Notes: generated by a model not told the origin, from the sequence alone. A stretch of 64,000 nucleotides of DNA from Sindora glabra (GCA_020226215.1 CM035232.1:56305220-56369219); one strand, 5' to 3'; positions 1-11,670 are shown, numbered from the stretch's first letter. Numbers and translations are program-made.

Positions 1-256
1 TGTTTTAAACAGTTACCCACCAAACAGTTGAGAAGCAGAAAAATTAGTCAATCAGTTAAAAAGTAATCAAACAAGTTAAAAGCTGTATAAAATACTATTT
101 ACCAAGCACAGCCATTATCTTAATAGGCATATTCCTAATACGAAGAGCCCACATAATAGGATCCAACTTCATATTATATCACTCCTGCAACATAAAAAGA
201 AAAATAAATCAATGCATTTTGTGCAACAAGACAAAATTCTGCCTTTGCACCATTAT

Positions 257-264
257 TATAAATA
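257..264 (+). promoter_or_regulatory. Possible TATA box of the KCS gene
   Basis: TATAAATA lies 37 bases before the chosen start codon at 301. It is followed by a CA-rich stretch that would suit a plant transcription start near 285-295. A second candidate, TATAAAAT, sits at 86-93 and would give a leader of about 180 bases. The sequence cannot decide between them. Confidence 0.3.
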
Positions 265-300
265 CCAACCCAACACCCTCAAACACCATGCGTGCCTCCA

Positions 301-2434
301 ATGCCATCTGGACTCAGAGTTCTTGCTTACTTCTCTTCCCTCAACATGAACATCAAAGCCATACTTGTTCATTTATGCCACGCATTCACTTCCAACTATG
401 TCTGGTTGCTGTTCTGGTCAAGCTTAGCAGCATACCTAGCCACCCTTTACCTGACAAGCCGCCAAAGAAAGGTCTACATAGTGGATTTTGCATGCTACAA
501 ACCTAGCCCTGCATCCATTTGCCCTAAAGAAACTTTCATAGACATATCAAAACGCACCGGATTCTTCCATGACGAGAGCTTAAGTTTCCAGAAGAAGATT
601 TTGGATGCTTCTGGATTCAGCCAGAAAACTTACCTGCCGGCATCTCTACTGGAGGCGAAGTCGCCGGGCCTTGGGCTTACTGCAGCAAGGATGGAGACTA
701 AAAGAATAATAATTGATGTCATTGATGAGATACTAGAAAAGACCAGAGTGAAGACTGAGGATATAGGAATTCTGATAATGAATAACTCTGTGTTCAATCC
801 GGAGCCGTCTCTGTCCGCCATTGTTGTGAACCATTACAAGCTTAGAGGGAACATTTTGAGCTATAATCTTGGTGGTATGGGTTGCAGTGCTGGACTTTTA
901 TCTATAGATCTTGCCAAAGCACTCTTGCAGGTTTTATTCAACTCAATTTTTCTTTCCTTAACTCTTCTTTCCCGCTTACCTAAGAAATTATACTCACCAC
1001 CCATAAAATTTACTATAATTTTATTTTCACCTCTTATTTTCAAAAGTATATACTGATCCATCTTTATATAAAATAACCTCTTTTTTCTTCTATTTTAAAT
1101 ATATATTAAGAATTCCTACTCTTGAAAAATATAAGAAAGATCAGTGTATATTTCTAAAAATAAAATAGTATAAAAGTAATTAAGTTAAATTTTAAGGAAG
1201 GTAGTTATAATTTGCCGTTTATTTAAAATCTATACATCATATAGTGCAAAAGGTTTTGTACGTCCATCTTTCAACCCTACCTTGGGGTGTGTTTGATGCT
1301 GCTGAAGAGAAATCTGTCTTTGTAGGAAATTTTTCACAAAATTGCAGGGGAAAATGCTCACGAAAAGCAACCTTTTTTGGCTAATAAAGGAAAGCAGCTT
1401 TCTCCTATCAAAAACTAAATCATGTTTTCTTGGACTAAAGTAAATAACGTTTTTCTTTTTACAAGATCATCAAATCTAGAAAATGAAATCATTGAACAAT
1501 ATCAGATTTTCCAGCAAAGCAAAGCACAGTGATCTTAAATAATGTGAGACCTTGTCCATTGATTATTTAAATTCAAAGTGTAATAGCTTGTATTTTCAAC
1601 AAAATTATATATTGAAGTTATCTTTTTGCATTAAAATTGTTAAAATTTCACTTTTTTTTTTAACATATACAGGTACATCCTAGGTCTTATGCTCTAGTCG
1701 TGAGCACTGAAACTATCAACGAGGGGTTGTACTTTGGCAACAATCGGTCGATGCTAGTCTCTAATTGCCTCTTTCGCTTGGGAGGAGCAGCAGCATTACT
1801 CTCTAACCATTATTCTGATCACTTTGGTTCTAAATATCATCTCTATTACACTGTACGTACTCATGAGGGTGCTCATGATAATTGTTATAACAGCGTCATA
1901 CAAAGAGAAGATGAAACTAACAAAATTGGCATTGCACTCTCAAAAGATATAATGAATCATACAGGAGAAGCAATCAAAGCTAATATAACATTGCTTGGAA
2001 AATCAATCCTTCCCTTTTCAGAGCAGATGAAGTTTCTGGCAAATTTAATGGCAAAGATACTATTCAAAATCAGAATTAAACCCTACACGCCTAATTTCAA
2101 ATTAGCATTCAAGCATTTCTGCATTCATACCGGAGGAAGAGCTGTGCATGATGCGTTGCAGAAACAACTTGAGCTTGATGATTATCTTATGGAACCATCG
2201 AGGATGACACTTCACAGGTTTGGTAATACATCATCGAGTTCGGTGTGGTATGAATTAGCATACTTGGAGGCCAAAGGGAGGATCAAAAAGGGGGATAGAA
2301 TATGGCAAATCGCGTTTGGATCTGGATTTAAATGTGTTAGTGCTGTGTGTAGTGCATTAAGAAATATTGATGCTGGAGAGGAGAAGAATCCATGGAAGGA
2401 TGAGATTATTGAATTTCCTCTCCGTGTTACTTGA
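301..2434 (+). CDS. 3-ketoacyl-CoA synthase (KCS), two exons
   Basis: Condensing enzyme of the ER fatty acid elongase: it joins malonyl-CoA to a long acyl-CoA, the first step toward very-long-chain fatty acids for waxes, suberin or seed lipids. Coding sequence is join(301..930,1673..2434), 463 aa, slightly shorter than the usual ~490. A hydrophobic stretch near residues 30-57 is the membrane anchor, followed by the family signature VYIVDFACYKP. The catalytic cysteine is C195 in GGMGCSAG; H274, H358, H362, H391 and N395 (in RFGNTSSSS) match the spacing of the FAE1 triad (C223, H391, N424). The GSGFKC motif is near the C-terminus. ATG 301 is the first in-frame ATG after a stop at 259; an out-of-frame ATG at 288 precedes it. 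The exon junction is phase 0. Nothing suggests inactivation. The substrate chain length and the KCS subclade cannot be told from sequence alone. Confidence 0.9.
931..1672 (+). other. KCS intron 1
   Basis: This 742-bp AT-rich intron has a CAG|GTTTTATT donor and a pyrimidine-rich ACATATACAG acceptor. Removing it joins ...LAKALLQ to VHPRSYALVV, which is continuous with the KCS family. No other feature was seen in it. Confidence 0.85.
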
Positions 2435-2457
2435 TCCACCAGTGAAGTTTCTTAGCT

Positions 2458-2463
2458 AATAAA
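2458..2463 (+). terminator. Candidate KCS polyadenylation signal
   Basis: AATAAA lies 24 bases after the KCS stop codon, a sensible position for a plant near-upstream element. It is supported only by motif and position. Confidence 0.4.
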
Positions 2464-2469
2464 CTTATG

Positions 2470-3744
2470 ATGAGTACTGTATGCAATGTAAACCATGGGG
2501 CCTTTTGAATTTGTTAATCTGTGTTATTAATAGTATTACTACTTAATAGGATAAATTTTTGTGATGGTTAATATCTCAATTTGTTCTCGTGGCAGAAGTC
2601 GGAATTCTGCAAATAAAGTTCAGCGTACAGCTTGTTTGGAGAATGTCGGAACGGTAAAGGACTGGGAGAACTATACTTAAAAAATGAAAACCTAAAATTG
2701 CAAGGATAACTCTCTTTGGACTATAGATCCTTTCATTCCTTTCCTCTTTGATCATTTTTCTGTAGCGTTGAGGAGAGAGACACAACATTTTTGGTAGCCC
2801 CATTACACGTAAAAATGGATTTTGAATCTCACTACCCATAAAAACTCTATCTCTCCTTCCGCTACATGACAAGAACATAACCAAAGATAAAAGATGGGGA
2901 AATAAAAAAAAAACTCCTAGTCTTGTATTAGTACTGAAGACTCAATACTACTTTCATATAAATATTTTAAGTGTATTATTTTTTCCAACTCAACAATCTG
3001 ATTTCCTCAAAACAGATGATTTTCTACAAAAAAAAAAAACAGATGATTTCTATCAAAACAAATTGCTAAGTTGAAAAAATAATACAATTAATAACATTTG
3101 TATGGAAATAGTACTGAATATTTAGTATTAATATAGCACTAGAAGTTATTTTTTTTCTAAAAGATGAAGCAAACTTCTACTTCTTGTCTTTCCATCCATT
3201 TTGTTCAGTGAGAAAAAATTAAACATTGATGACTAGAGTTCGATATTAAAGGATCGTAAATAAGATTTAAAAGAAAAAGGTTGAAATGAATTATTTTGCG
3301 CTTAAACTTCCATACAATTTTCAATTTTGCTCACTCATCCCAAGGAGACATTGTATCCTACGTCTCATACAAGATTTTCTTCCCTTAGAGAGGACGGAGA
3401 TGAATCAAATATAAACATGCAGGCAGCTCCATTTTTATGACCCCTACATTTCCTCTATCTATCTTTCCCTTTCTATGATTAGAAAACATTTTATTCCAGA
3501 GTAAAATAGAATTTCTCCACCTCTAGACCCTAAACTAACATTTTTCTTACCAGTTGAGGATCTAAGAAGAACAATACCATTTCATACTACTTGACCAAAT
3601 ATCTTGACTTGGAATTTTCCAAGTAAGCAGATTTGATAGATGGTGCTTACAATTCAAAGTACTTACCTAAAACTACGTTGAAACTGCCATTTTAACATCT
3701 TTCTTGCTATCTGAACAAGCCCATCATTCTTTAGTATCCATTTG
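2470..3744. other. Intergenic region without recognised genes
   Basis: AT-rich spacer with scattered short ORFs in both directions that do not look coding. No tRNA, clear repeat or transposon end was recognised. Confidence 0.5.
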
Positions 3745-4440
3745 TTGCCAGGTAATCCACAAAGTTTTCTGTTGAAAGGAAAGAGAAGGATCACATGCTA
3801 TTCAGGTGTTTATGTCTGAAAATTTTCAATCACAACTTGTAGCTATTATTCTAGTTGCCTGAGATTCAACACGTGTGACAAACAACAATTACATTAATCA
3901 ACAACATCCAGATAAACAACAATTACATAATGAACACCATCCAGATTGGCCAACAATTACATTAATCAAGGGCTTGGATTTCTAAACATTGTAAACAGAT
4001 AATTTCTGAATTCTGACCATGGCATGAATCAGCATAACTGAGAATTACTGTCTAACCATAACCAAAAACAAAATTTGAAAGACATAATAGAGCAGAAAAC
4101 TAGAACCATAACCAAATTATATAAATTTAGAACCATCATAATCTGCTTGGTAGAAAAAGTGGATGGTCCAGACCCCTGAATTGAGCGGTCCAGACCCCTG
4201 AATCGATCTAAAAGTGAAACAACTTTAGTCAAGTGACTAACATCCATAAAGTATGTAAATTTAGAACAAAATCCAGTTTTTAAAATTTATGATGTGTGCC
4301 ATGACAAAAGATCTATCATTTAACAGGGAGAAAGTCAGAGTCAGTCAAAAGAAAATATAATATTGGCATACAAAATAAGGTACTAAAAAGTATTTTCATT
4401 TTTTTGTCCCCACCTATAACAACTTAATGTATTCAAAGTG
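3745..4440 (-). repeat. Duplicated 3' flank of the 31-kb PPR gene
   Basis: This segment aligns by eye with 30095-31014, the 3' flank of the intact PPR gene at 31012-33345. Shared stretches include the area around 3838-3880 (matching 30200-30240) and 4032-4060 (matching 30405-30430, with CATAACTGAGAATTACTGTC). Because non-coding flank is included, the copy arose by genomic duplication and not through an mRNA. Confidence 0.7.
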
Positions 4441-4442
4441 AA

Positions 4443-5806
4443 ACCCCCCACAGCAGGTTGCTTCTTGCCTTTTCTGCTCCGAGGCCTTCTTGCCTCTAGT
4501 TAATATTATTCTGGATAAATCATCTGCTTGACTTGTTTTCCCCTCCTGGTGAAGGCTATTGATTAGCTCTTCACCATATTTTTTGTCACTCAGCTAGCAG
4601 TTTGGACTCTGCCATCTCCAAACAAACTCTCCATATCTAACCTATAAAGGGATGATTCTGGTAGATGCCCACTTTCAAGCATGTTATTGCTATCCAAAGC
4701 TGTTTAGACAAAGGTTGGTTGCTCCTTCCTCAATAAAAACACAATAACCAACTGGCAACAATGTGCATCTCTAAAAAACCCACTCCAACCAGCGATTTTA
4801 AGAATTTCAAAAGAAGGAGGAAGGTTGCCTTCTTTTAGTGCCCACAGATGAAATTAGCAAAGGCAAACGAATCCTGAATAGAATCTTTCAGCAATTGCTG
4901 GAAATATTCAGCCTTGATGGTATGCCCATAACATAGATACTCAGGTTCCACCTTTAAAGAACTCACTGGCCTCAAGGTGATGTTCTTCTCAATTAACTTA
5001 ACTTATCTAAAAATTTAACTGCTCTGTGATATTCATTGGCCTAGAAATTCAGTTAAAACACCCCAGTGACCAGCCTCCAGGAATGCTCAAACAAATAATT
5101 CTGCCAAAGCATATCTGCAGTAGCATCTAAGTCACCAGACTTGCTCTGGCACATTAGTAATCTCAAGAAAATGGAATTATTCTTATGGAGAAGATCCTCC
5201 CACCATTTCTTTCAAAATACACCAAGCTTCAGCCATTTTATGTGTCAGAAAGCCCAGTCAGCAGGGTAGAGAATATCTGAGCAGAATTTGGCTAACCAGA
5301 AGACTTCAACAATTGTAGTGCCCAGTCAATTTGCGCCACTGCAAAATACTCTTTTAACATAGTGATATAACTTGCTCATTACTTTAGGCACTGAATTTCT
5401 CTCGTTCATGGTTTGAACAATTTCTCTGGCTTGTCATCTTAAACTGATAATACCCGTTGATCATAGTTTTATAAGTCAGAACATCAGGCAAAATATCTCT
5501 ATTTTTCATATCTTGATAAAATCAAAGAATGCTGTTCAGCCCCCAAAGAAACATACCCCAAGGCAAAATATTATATGTATGACAAGTAGGTTACATATCA
5601 TTATATTACCTTTTCGCCATCATATAGTGCCCTCATCCTAGAATCCTTTAACAAAGCATATGACTTAAATGTTTCTACACACAATTTTTTCATTTTCTAG
5701 AAGATTTCAACATATTCCTTAACCTCCCTGACTTTACCTTAACTTCAATCAAAGTCAAATCAATAAACAAGTCCTCAACCCATTGCACAACTTTCCCAGC
5801 ATAGAG
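4443..5806 (-). pseudogene. PPR pseudogene, degenerate copy of the gene at 31012-33345
   Basis: On the minus strand this is a decayed copy of the At2g37230-like PPR gene. The copy starts near codons matching KGVQWDEDLF (about 5806) and runs to the 3' end of the parent (about 4443). About 340 bp of the parent (roughly 31165-31499) is missing around 4590-4605, at a short shared CACTC-type sequence. Further small indels shift the frame, and stops are scattered. No open frame longer than about 70 codons is left; the 5690-5911 minus ORF keeps KVVQWVEDLF. The parent's first ~190 codons and promoter are absent. It lies immediately downstream, on the same strand, of a different PPR gene. A functional protein is very unlikely. 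Confidence 0.8.
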
Positions 5807-6119
5807 CACTTTATACATAGCATTGTTATTAGTATGCAAGTCCAGGGAAATGTTTATCAGAAAATCACCACTAAAATTTTCCCTTTTTCTCAGAATAGAT
5901 AATGTCAACAATCATTTTCCAGTATCTGGCTTTGGAACCTTGAGAGCAGGATCTTCCTCCTCAACAGTTTTTCTCATTTTTATTTCAAAATAGCATCCTC
6001 CTGAACTCATGAGTAGACTGCCTTATTCAGCATTATCTGACACATTCATCTGCATAAAAGACAAGTATTTCACCAACCAGAGCAATTTGACATTTCTATC
6101 TGCTTACCAAATTTTGTCG

Positions 6120-8003
6120 TTACATGGCACCATAAGAGCAAGATTTATGAAGGCTGCCTACAAGTAAAGCATAAAGTCTATCATTAGGATTAAGGCCCAA
6201 CTCCATCATCTCTTCATACAATTTAAAAGCTTCATCTGCTCTCCCCTCCTTGGACAAACCTGAAATAACTGCAGTGTATGTCACTACATTTCCAGTTATC
6301 CCCCTAGATGACATTTCATTCAAAAGTTTTATTGCCTTATCAACTCTCCCAGCAACACATTCCCCATTTATAAGAGATGTGTACGTATATACATCAGGCA
6401 ATAAACCCTTCTTTGTCATCTCAAATTTCAACCTATGAGCTTCCTTCATATTCCTGTTCTTGCTATACCCATCTATTAAAGTATTATAAGTTACAATATT
6501 AGGCTGCTCACCTTTTTTCTCCATATCTTGGAAGAACCTCTCAGCTTCTGCAAGATTTCCTTCCTTACAATGTATATCAATAAAAGTAGTGAAGCTCACA
6601 ACATTTGGAGCCACTCCCTTCTCTACCATTGTAAATAGAAGACTCTTTGCTTCCTGATATCTATTCAATTTACACAACCCACTAGCAATTATGTTATAAG
6701 TAAACACATCCGCTTCAAATCCTTTGCTTTCCATGGCAGCCCGGACTTTCAAAGCTTCATCCATCATTCCTCTTTTACGGTAGCCATCTATCAATGAATT
6801 AAATATCACTATATTTAGACCAATACCCTTACTCTGCATCTCTTTTACCAACATATCTGCTGCCTCCATTTGGCCTTCCTTGCAAAAACCACTAATTAAA
6901 GCCCCATACGCATAAGCATTAGGAACAACACCACTTTCTGTCATTTCATCAAACAAAGCAACTGCCCTTTTAATATTTCCAAACCTGCAATTCCAACTTA
7001 TCATTGAAGTATAGACATAAACATCTGGTTCTACATCTCTTTTGCGCATGTCTTCAAATACCTTTTCTGCTTCTTCAGTGTTGCCAGAACTTGCATGCCA
7101 CTCAATCAAAAGACTATAAGTCACCAAACTGTGAACAACTTGATCCTTCTTCATCAAGATCAATATCTCATTAACACCTCTGTGATCCTTTCTTTCAATG
7201 TATGCATTCAACAATGTATTATAAGTGACTACATTGGGTTTAACAATCCCTTTACTCACCATCTCATCCATCAATGCCATGGCTTTCTCAAACTCTCCTT
7301 TTTTACATAAGCCACCAATCACAAGTGTCAAAGACTGAACTGTGATTTCAATCTTACCTGACTCAACCATCCGCCGAAAGAATCGTAGGCATAAGTCCAT
7401 TTCTTCATATTTTTTCAAAGCAAGCATAAGTACAAAGCAGGACCTCTCCTCCATCACCAACCCATTTTCCTCCAAATAATCATACACCCTAAAAGCCTCT
7501 TCAAACAATTTATTATCTGAATACACCCTAAATAACATATCGCATAGCTTTGCAACATATTGCGTTTCATTTTTATCAACCAAAGAAATGAAATTCAAAG
7601 CAGTGCAACAAAGCTCCCCATCTGTAACAACACAATTCAATATATCTTTCATTGCAGCAAACTTTCGAGCTTGGTACAGTCGAGAAACAAGGATTACATA
7701 AGCCTGGAGGTCAACCTTTTGGGCAATGGGAGAATGATTTTTCTGAAGAAAGTTAAAGAAAATTAAGCAATGATGAGCTGCTAGTAGCGGGTTAGAGAAA
7801 ACAAGATGAGAAACCCGAGGATTGACATTAAAGAGCAGAGACTGAAATTCCATAGTTGGTCTGAAATGCTTAGAACCTGAATTGATAAGGGTGTTGGAAA
7901 TCTTCTGGGCAATTTCATAGTTGGAATGTTTTGATGGTGGGTTTGAAGGGAGTGGCAGATCCTTGTTTTTGAACAGCTTCCAGAGGCTCTTCGACAATGA
8001 CAT
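6120..8003 (-). CDS. P-class pentatricopeptide repeat protein
   Basis: Probable organelle RNA-binding protein of 627 aa, single exon. The open frame extends upstream to 8045, but the only in-frame Met before the body is ATG 8003 (MSLSKSLWKLFKNK...). That basic, serine-rich start suits mitochondrial import, though a plastid is possible. Ten uninterrupted 35-residue PPR motifs fill residues 258-607, each with the helix pattern of VVTYNTLI...EMxxKGxxPN, and at least two more degenerate repeats lie N-terminal to them. There is no E, DYW or SMR domain, so this is the P class, typically used in RNA stabilisation, splicing or translation and not in C-to-U editing. The product ends soon after the last motif. 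Just past the 3' end is an unrelated-origin PPR pseudogene on the same strand. The exact ortholog was not recognised. Confidence 0.9.
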   Translation of the reverse strand: MSLSKSLWKLFKNKDLPLPSNPPSKHSNYEIAQKISNTLINSGSKHFRPTMEFQSLLFNVNPRVSHLVFSNPLLAAHHCLIFFNFLQKNHSPIAQKVDLQAYVILVSRLYQARKFAAMKDILNCVVTDGELCCTALNFISLVDKNETQYVAKLCDMLFRVYSDNKLFEEAFRVYDYLEENGLVMEERSCFVLMLALKKYEEMDLCLRFFRRMVESGKIEITVQSLTLVIGGLCKKGEFEKAMALMDEMVSKGIVKPNVVTYNTLLNAYIERKDHRGVNEILILMKKDQVVHSLVTYSLLIEWHASSGNTEEAEKVFEDMRKRDVEPDVYVYTSMISWNCRFGNIKRAVALFDEMTESGVVPNAYAYGALISGFCKEGQMEAADMLVKEMQSKGIGLNIVIFNSLIDGYRKRGMMDEALKVRAAMESKGFEADVFTYNIIASGLCKLNRYQEAKSLLFTMVEKGVAPNVVSFTTFIDIHCKEGNLAEAERFFQDMEKKGEQPNIVTYNTLIDGYSKNRNMKEAHRLKFEMTKKGLLPDVYTYTSLINGECVAGRVDKAIKLLNEMSSRGITGNVVTYTAVISGLSKEGRADEAFKLYEEMMELGLNPNDRLYALLVGSLHKSCSYGAM

Positions 8004-8400
8004 TGTTTTAAAGCAAACAACAAAGTGAAAACTAAATAACAACAAATGGATAACCAGAATTTGGGGAAATTTTGGTTGATTATTAAGGAAAGGATGGGTT
8101 CGGTTTCTCGGACTTCTAGGATTAAATTTGAAACAAAGGACAGAAAAAGGGATATAGACGAAGAAGGGTCCTGGGATTCTTACCCCGAGAGCGACAACTT
8201 GATTAGCTGAGTTCGGAAATGGGAATTGGCTGAGATAGAAGAAGACATACTAAGTCATCGGAGAGTGATGGTCTCCGTCGACAGAGGGAAGCGACAATGC
8301 TGGTGAGACACAGCGAAAGAAAATTGCTGCGCCTCAATATCGGCAGGGAGGCAGAGGGTGCGGGGGAACTGTGTAAAGGGCCGAACAAGCAGTCAGGGTT
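8004..8400 (-). promoter_or_regulatory. 5' region of the 6.1-8.0 kb PPR gene
   Basis: A less AT-rich stretch directly upstream of the PPR start, ending sharply near 8400 where extremely AT-rich DNA begins. It is the likely 5' UTR and core promoter. A GGTAAGA donor-like sequence on the minus strand near 8185 could mark a leader intron, but no convincing acceptor spacing was found. Confidence 0.4.
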
Positions 8401-8810
8401 ATACTTGAAAATTTTTGTAATTTTTACAAATTTATTTATTTTGTAATTTTTATGAAAAAAATAAAGAAAGAGATTATAATTAATAATGTAATAGTGTATG
8501 AATATATTAATAAATTTTATTTCATACTAAGCTTGCTTTTTCTAAAAATTAAGTAGGACATACTATAGATAATAAACAACAATCAAATTTGATATTGTAC
8601 TTACGTACAATTAAAGTTGTTAAAATGAATTAGGTTTGACAAGTTGGCTTAAAATTGATATAATTTTATTTGACTTGAAATTGAGATTGATATAAAAAAT
8701 GATAACAATAACTTGACCTAATGAGGAACTAGAACTAATTAGCCTAACCTAGTAAAAGATTAGAATTAATAAGTGTCAATGTATCATGTTATTGGATTAA
8801 CCCATTAACC

Positions 8811-8846
<36 letters not shown>

Positions 8847-10640
8847 GTAATAAATAATTAATTTATTAGTATATTTTTAATTTTTATATAAATATTAAAA
8901 TAATAATTTTTTATATTAAAATTACCCTTTAATATATATATTAAAATTATATATATGAGCAATATAAAATAAATTTTAATATTAAAATTAATAAATTTAT
9001 ACATTTAATGTTGTCAATATATATTATATAAGTCTATCAAAATAAATAGTTATATTAAAATTTAAATTAGTACTTTAATATTAAAATTTTGGAATTATTT
9101 AAGAATTTAAATAAATAATTTTAACATTAATTTTAAATATTTTATATATATAATATAATACATTATTATTTATTTTTATTATTATATATAAATTATTATA
9201 ATTATTTAAATTAATATATTCTTTATATAATTATTTATTTGTATATATTTTGATAATATATAAATTATTAAATATATTTATTTTTATATATAATACTTGA
9301 ACTTGATCAATATATATTTAATAATATATATTTACTTTATTAAATAAAATAAATATATAATATAAAATTTTTTATCAATATAAAATTTAAATTATTTTAT
9401 TCAATGTATATATTATTAAATACAAATTTATGTATTTACTACATTTTAATAATATATATTTATTTTCATATATAATATATATGACTCACTGACATATATA
9501 ATAAAATTTTAAGTTATAATAATACTAGATTTTAGTTAATTAATGATATAAAATTAATAATAAATAACTACTATGATAATAATAATAAAATGTGATAGAT
9601 TATAAAAATTTACTTAAACCCACTTGGTATATATCAACCTAAGATTGGGACTGAGACTAGAACCGAAACTATAATAATCCAATCTGGTGAAAAGTAGTCT
9701 GGACTAAGACTGGTTCAATATACAATTTTTATCTGTTTGGTTAGCATGATAGGGTTGAATTAGCCTGTTTTGACAAATATATACACAACTAAATAAATGA
9801 TGCACTGTAATCACCTCCAAAAATAAATTTCGATAGTAATTTGATTCGGTTGAGCAAAATCACAATTTTTCTTAGGAAGATTAAAATCAAATACTAGTAA
9901 TTCATGATTATTAAAATTGTCTTTAAATTTAAATCTTCGATTTATATTTTTAAATAATTAACATATTGTTATTATAAATGGATTTATTTAAAACTAAAGT
10001 AAAACATTTTTTAAATTAAATTTTGATATAAATTAATTTTACATTTTTACTCACTTTTACATTAGCATATTATTTAAAAATTATTAAAAATTCTCTTACA
10101 ATCAATAAAACTTCTTATTTACTATTATATTTTTAATGATGTGCTAGTTTTATATTTATTAATAATGTAAAACCTTTACATTAAGATATATCAAAACTCT
10201 TTCAAATTTCTAATCTTTTTTAGTTTTACTATATTTCATTTTTATTAGTTTCAAAGCTAAGAGAATTTCAGGTCAAGCAACTATAATCTGTAATTTTTAA
10301 AGTTGAACGAAGTAAGCTCATTTTTAATGCAGTATTTTTAAAGATTAAAAAAAATTGAATTACTGAAGGAAAACTTCAGAGAAGTAAAAATTTTCTTAGC
10401 ATGAATAAAAAATTAAAATCTTATGTTATCTTTGAAATCAAATTTTCTACTATTCTATTCAATTCATTCCAATTGAACTGATTTCTATTAATTTGTAAAT
10501 GAATTCTAATTCTAATATACAAAAATAGTTGTTTTAATCCATTTAAAAACAAATTCTTTTGTTTGAAATATTTTTTAAAAAAATAAGAAATCATTAAAAA
10601 GTAATTTTCTTAGTAAATAAGGAAAAAAAAACCTAACAAA
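8401..10640. other. Extremely AT-rich spacer
   Basis: Long runs of A and T with short palindromic TATA and TTAATT words, especially 8850-9590, and no coding signal. Less AT-rich patches at 8620-8800 and 9610-9780 carry a loosely matching inverted pair (TTGTTAAAATGAATTAGG near 8616, and the complement of a similar word near 9770). This hints at an old hAT-like element, but no target duplication could be confirmed. Confidence 0.4.
8811..8846. repeat. (TAA)n microsatellite
   Basis: About twelve uninterrupted TAA units, followed by a degenerate continuation to about 8870. Confidence 0.95.
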
Positions 10641-10864
10641 GAACTGGTCTAATCTGAAAAAGAAAACACCAGCATCATCACTCTGTACTAACCTCCCATG
10701 TTATTCATACCATTCCCAAGGAGAACGTTGAATGGGGACTCGGCAATTGAAACTCAGAAACCTCCGTATCTCATAAATAGCCGAAGTAGAAGGTGAAGTC
10801 CAATATTATTAGCACAAATAAGTTCTCCCAAATTAATATTAAAAAAAAAAAAGTCTACTATTAA

Positions 10865-11050
10865 AAGAATACGAGTATGCTAAGCCGAGCAAAGATCTTC
10901 AAATATACCCCATAATTCGACATTCGTAACTCTCATATTTTCAGCAAAACCCATTGTAAAAGATCATGTCTTATCTTTTAAGATACCTTCGCAACAAGCA
11001 TTAGCACCATTTTGAACAACTGAACAGTCACAATTCACTTTAAACGGCCC
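10865..11050 (-). pseudogene. LINE-type RNase H fragment
   Basis: Read on the minus strand, this stretch gives FKVNCDCSVVQNGANACC, then GILKDKT, a stop, SFTMGFAENMRVTN and VELWGIFEDLCSA, then a stop. The order FKxNxDGS...GGxxRDxxG...GFxxxxG...AELWGxxxGL is typical of the RNase H domain at the C-terminus of plant LINE polyproteins. The catalytic D and the E of the ELW motif are still visible, but a TGA and a TAG interrupt the frame and flanking domains are not recognisable. It is a dead fragment. A captured host RNase H-like gene is less likely. Confidence 0.5.
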
Positions 11051-11136
11051 TTATTTGGAAAGAATTAGCCGCGCCACAAGAAAAATACAATTACAATTGA
11101 CCACGCCAATTAAATGAAACACTGATGTATATATTA

Positions 11137-11670
11137 GAATGATAGCATTTTTGAGAATATGAGAAAATTTTAAATGTTAATTTTTAAAAATAAATACTTT
11201 ATTTTTTTCTCTCAAGACTTTAGATATCAATTATTAAAATAATCATTATTTAAAGTTATAAAAATGGTAATATTTTTAAAAATATGAAAAATTTTAAATG
11301 TTAATTTTTTAAAAAAAAATTATCATATTTTCCTTCTAAGAGACTTTAAAAGTCAATTCCTAAAATATTGTATCTCTAAAGTTATAAAAGCAGCAACATT
11401 TTTAAAAATATAAGGAAATTTTAAAAATTAATTTTGTAATACATATATATATTGTGTTTTCTTCTCACAGAACGTTAGATGTCAATTTCTAAAATAATCG
11501 ATATTTAAAATCATGAGAGTAATGATATTTTTGAACATATGAAGAAACTTCAAATGTTGATTTGAAAAAAAAAATGTCATGTTTTTTATCTCATCAAAGT
11601 ATAATGTTTAGTTTGGAAAATAATTAACATCTAAAGTTAAAGAAGTAATGATATTTTTATGTTATATAAA
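11137..11670. repeat. Diverged ~125-bp tandem repeat, about 4.2 copies
   Basis: Units begin near 11137, 11262, 11385, 11514 and 11643, spacing 125, 123, 129 and 129 bp. Each opens with a form of GTAATATTTTTAAAAATATG followed by AAATTTTAAATGTTAATTTT, and ends with a CTAAAGTTATAAAA-type word. Copies differ at many positions, so the array is old. No coding function is seen. Confidence 0.75.

Noticed and set aside
219..506. 95-codon plus-strand ORF overlapping the KCS start
   Set aside because: It is in another frame from the clear KCS exon and lacks any family similarity; its internal ATG at 288 is at most an upstream out-of-frame start.
8616..9780. Possible hAT element suggested by a loose inverted pair
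   Set aside because: No 8-bp duplication could be matched and the inverted similarity is short, so it is only noted within the spacer entry.
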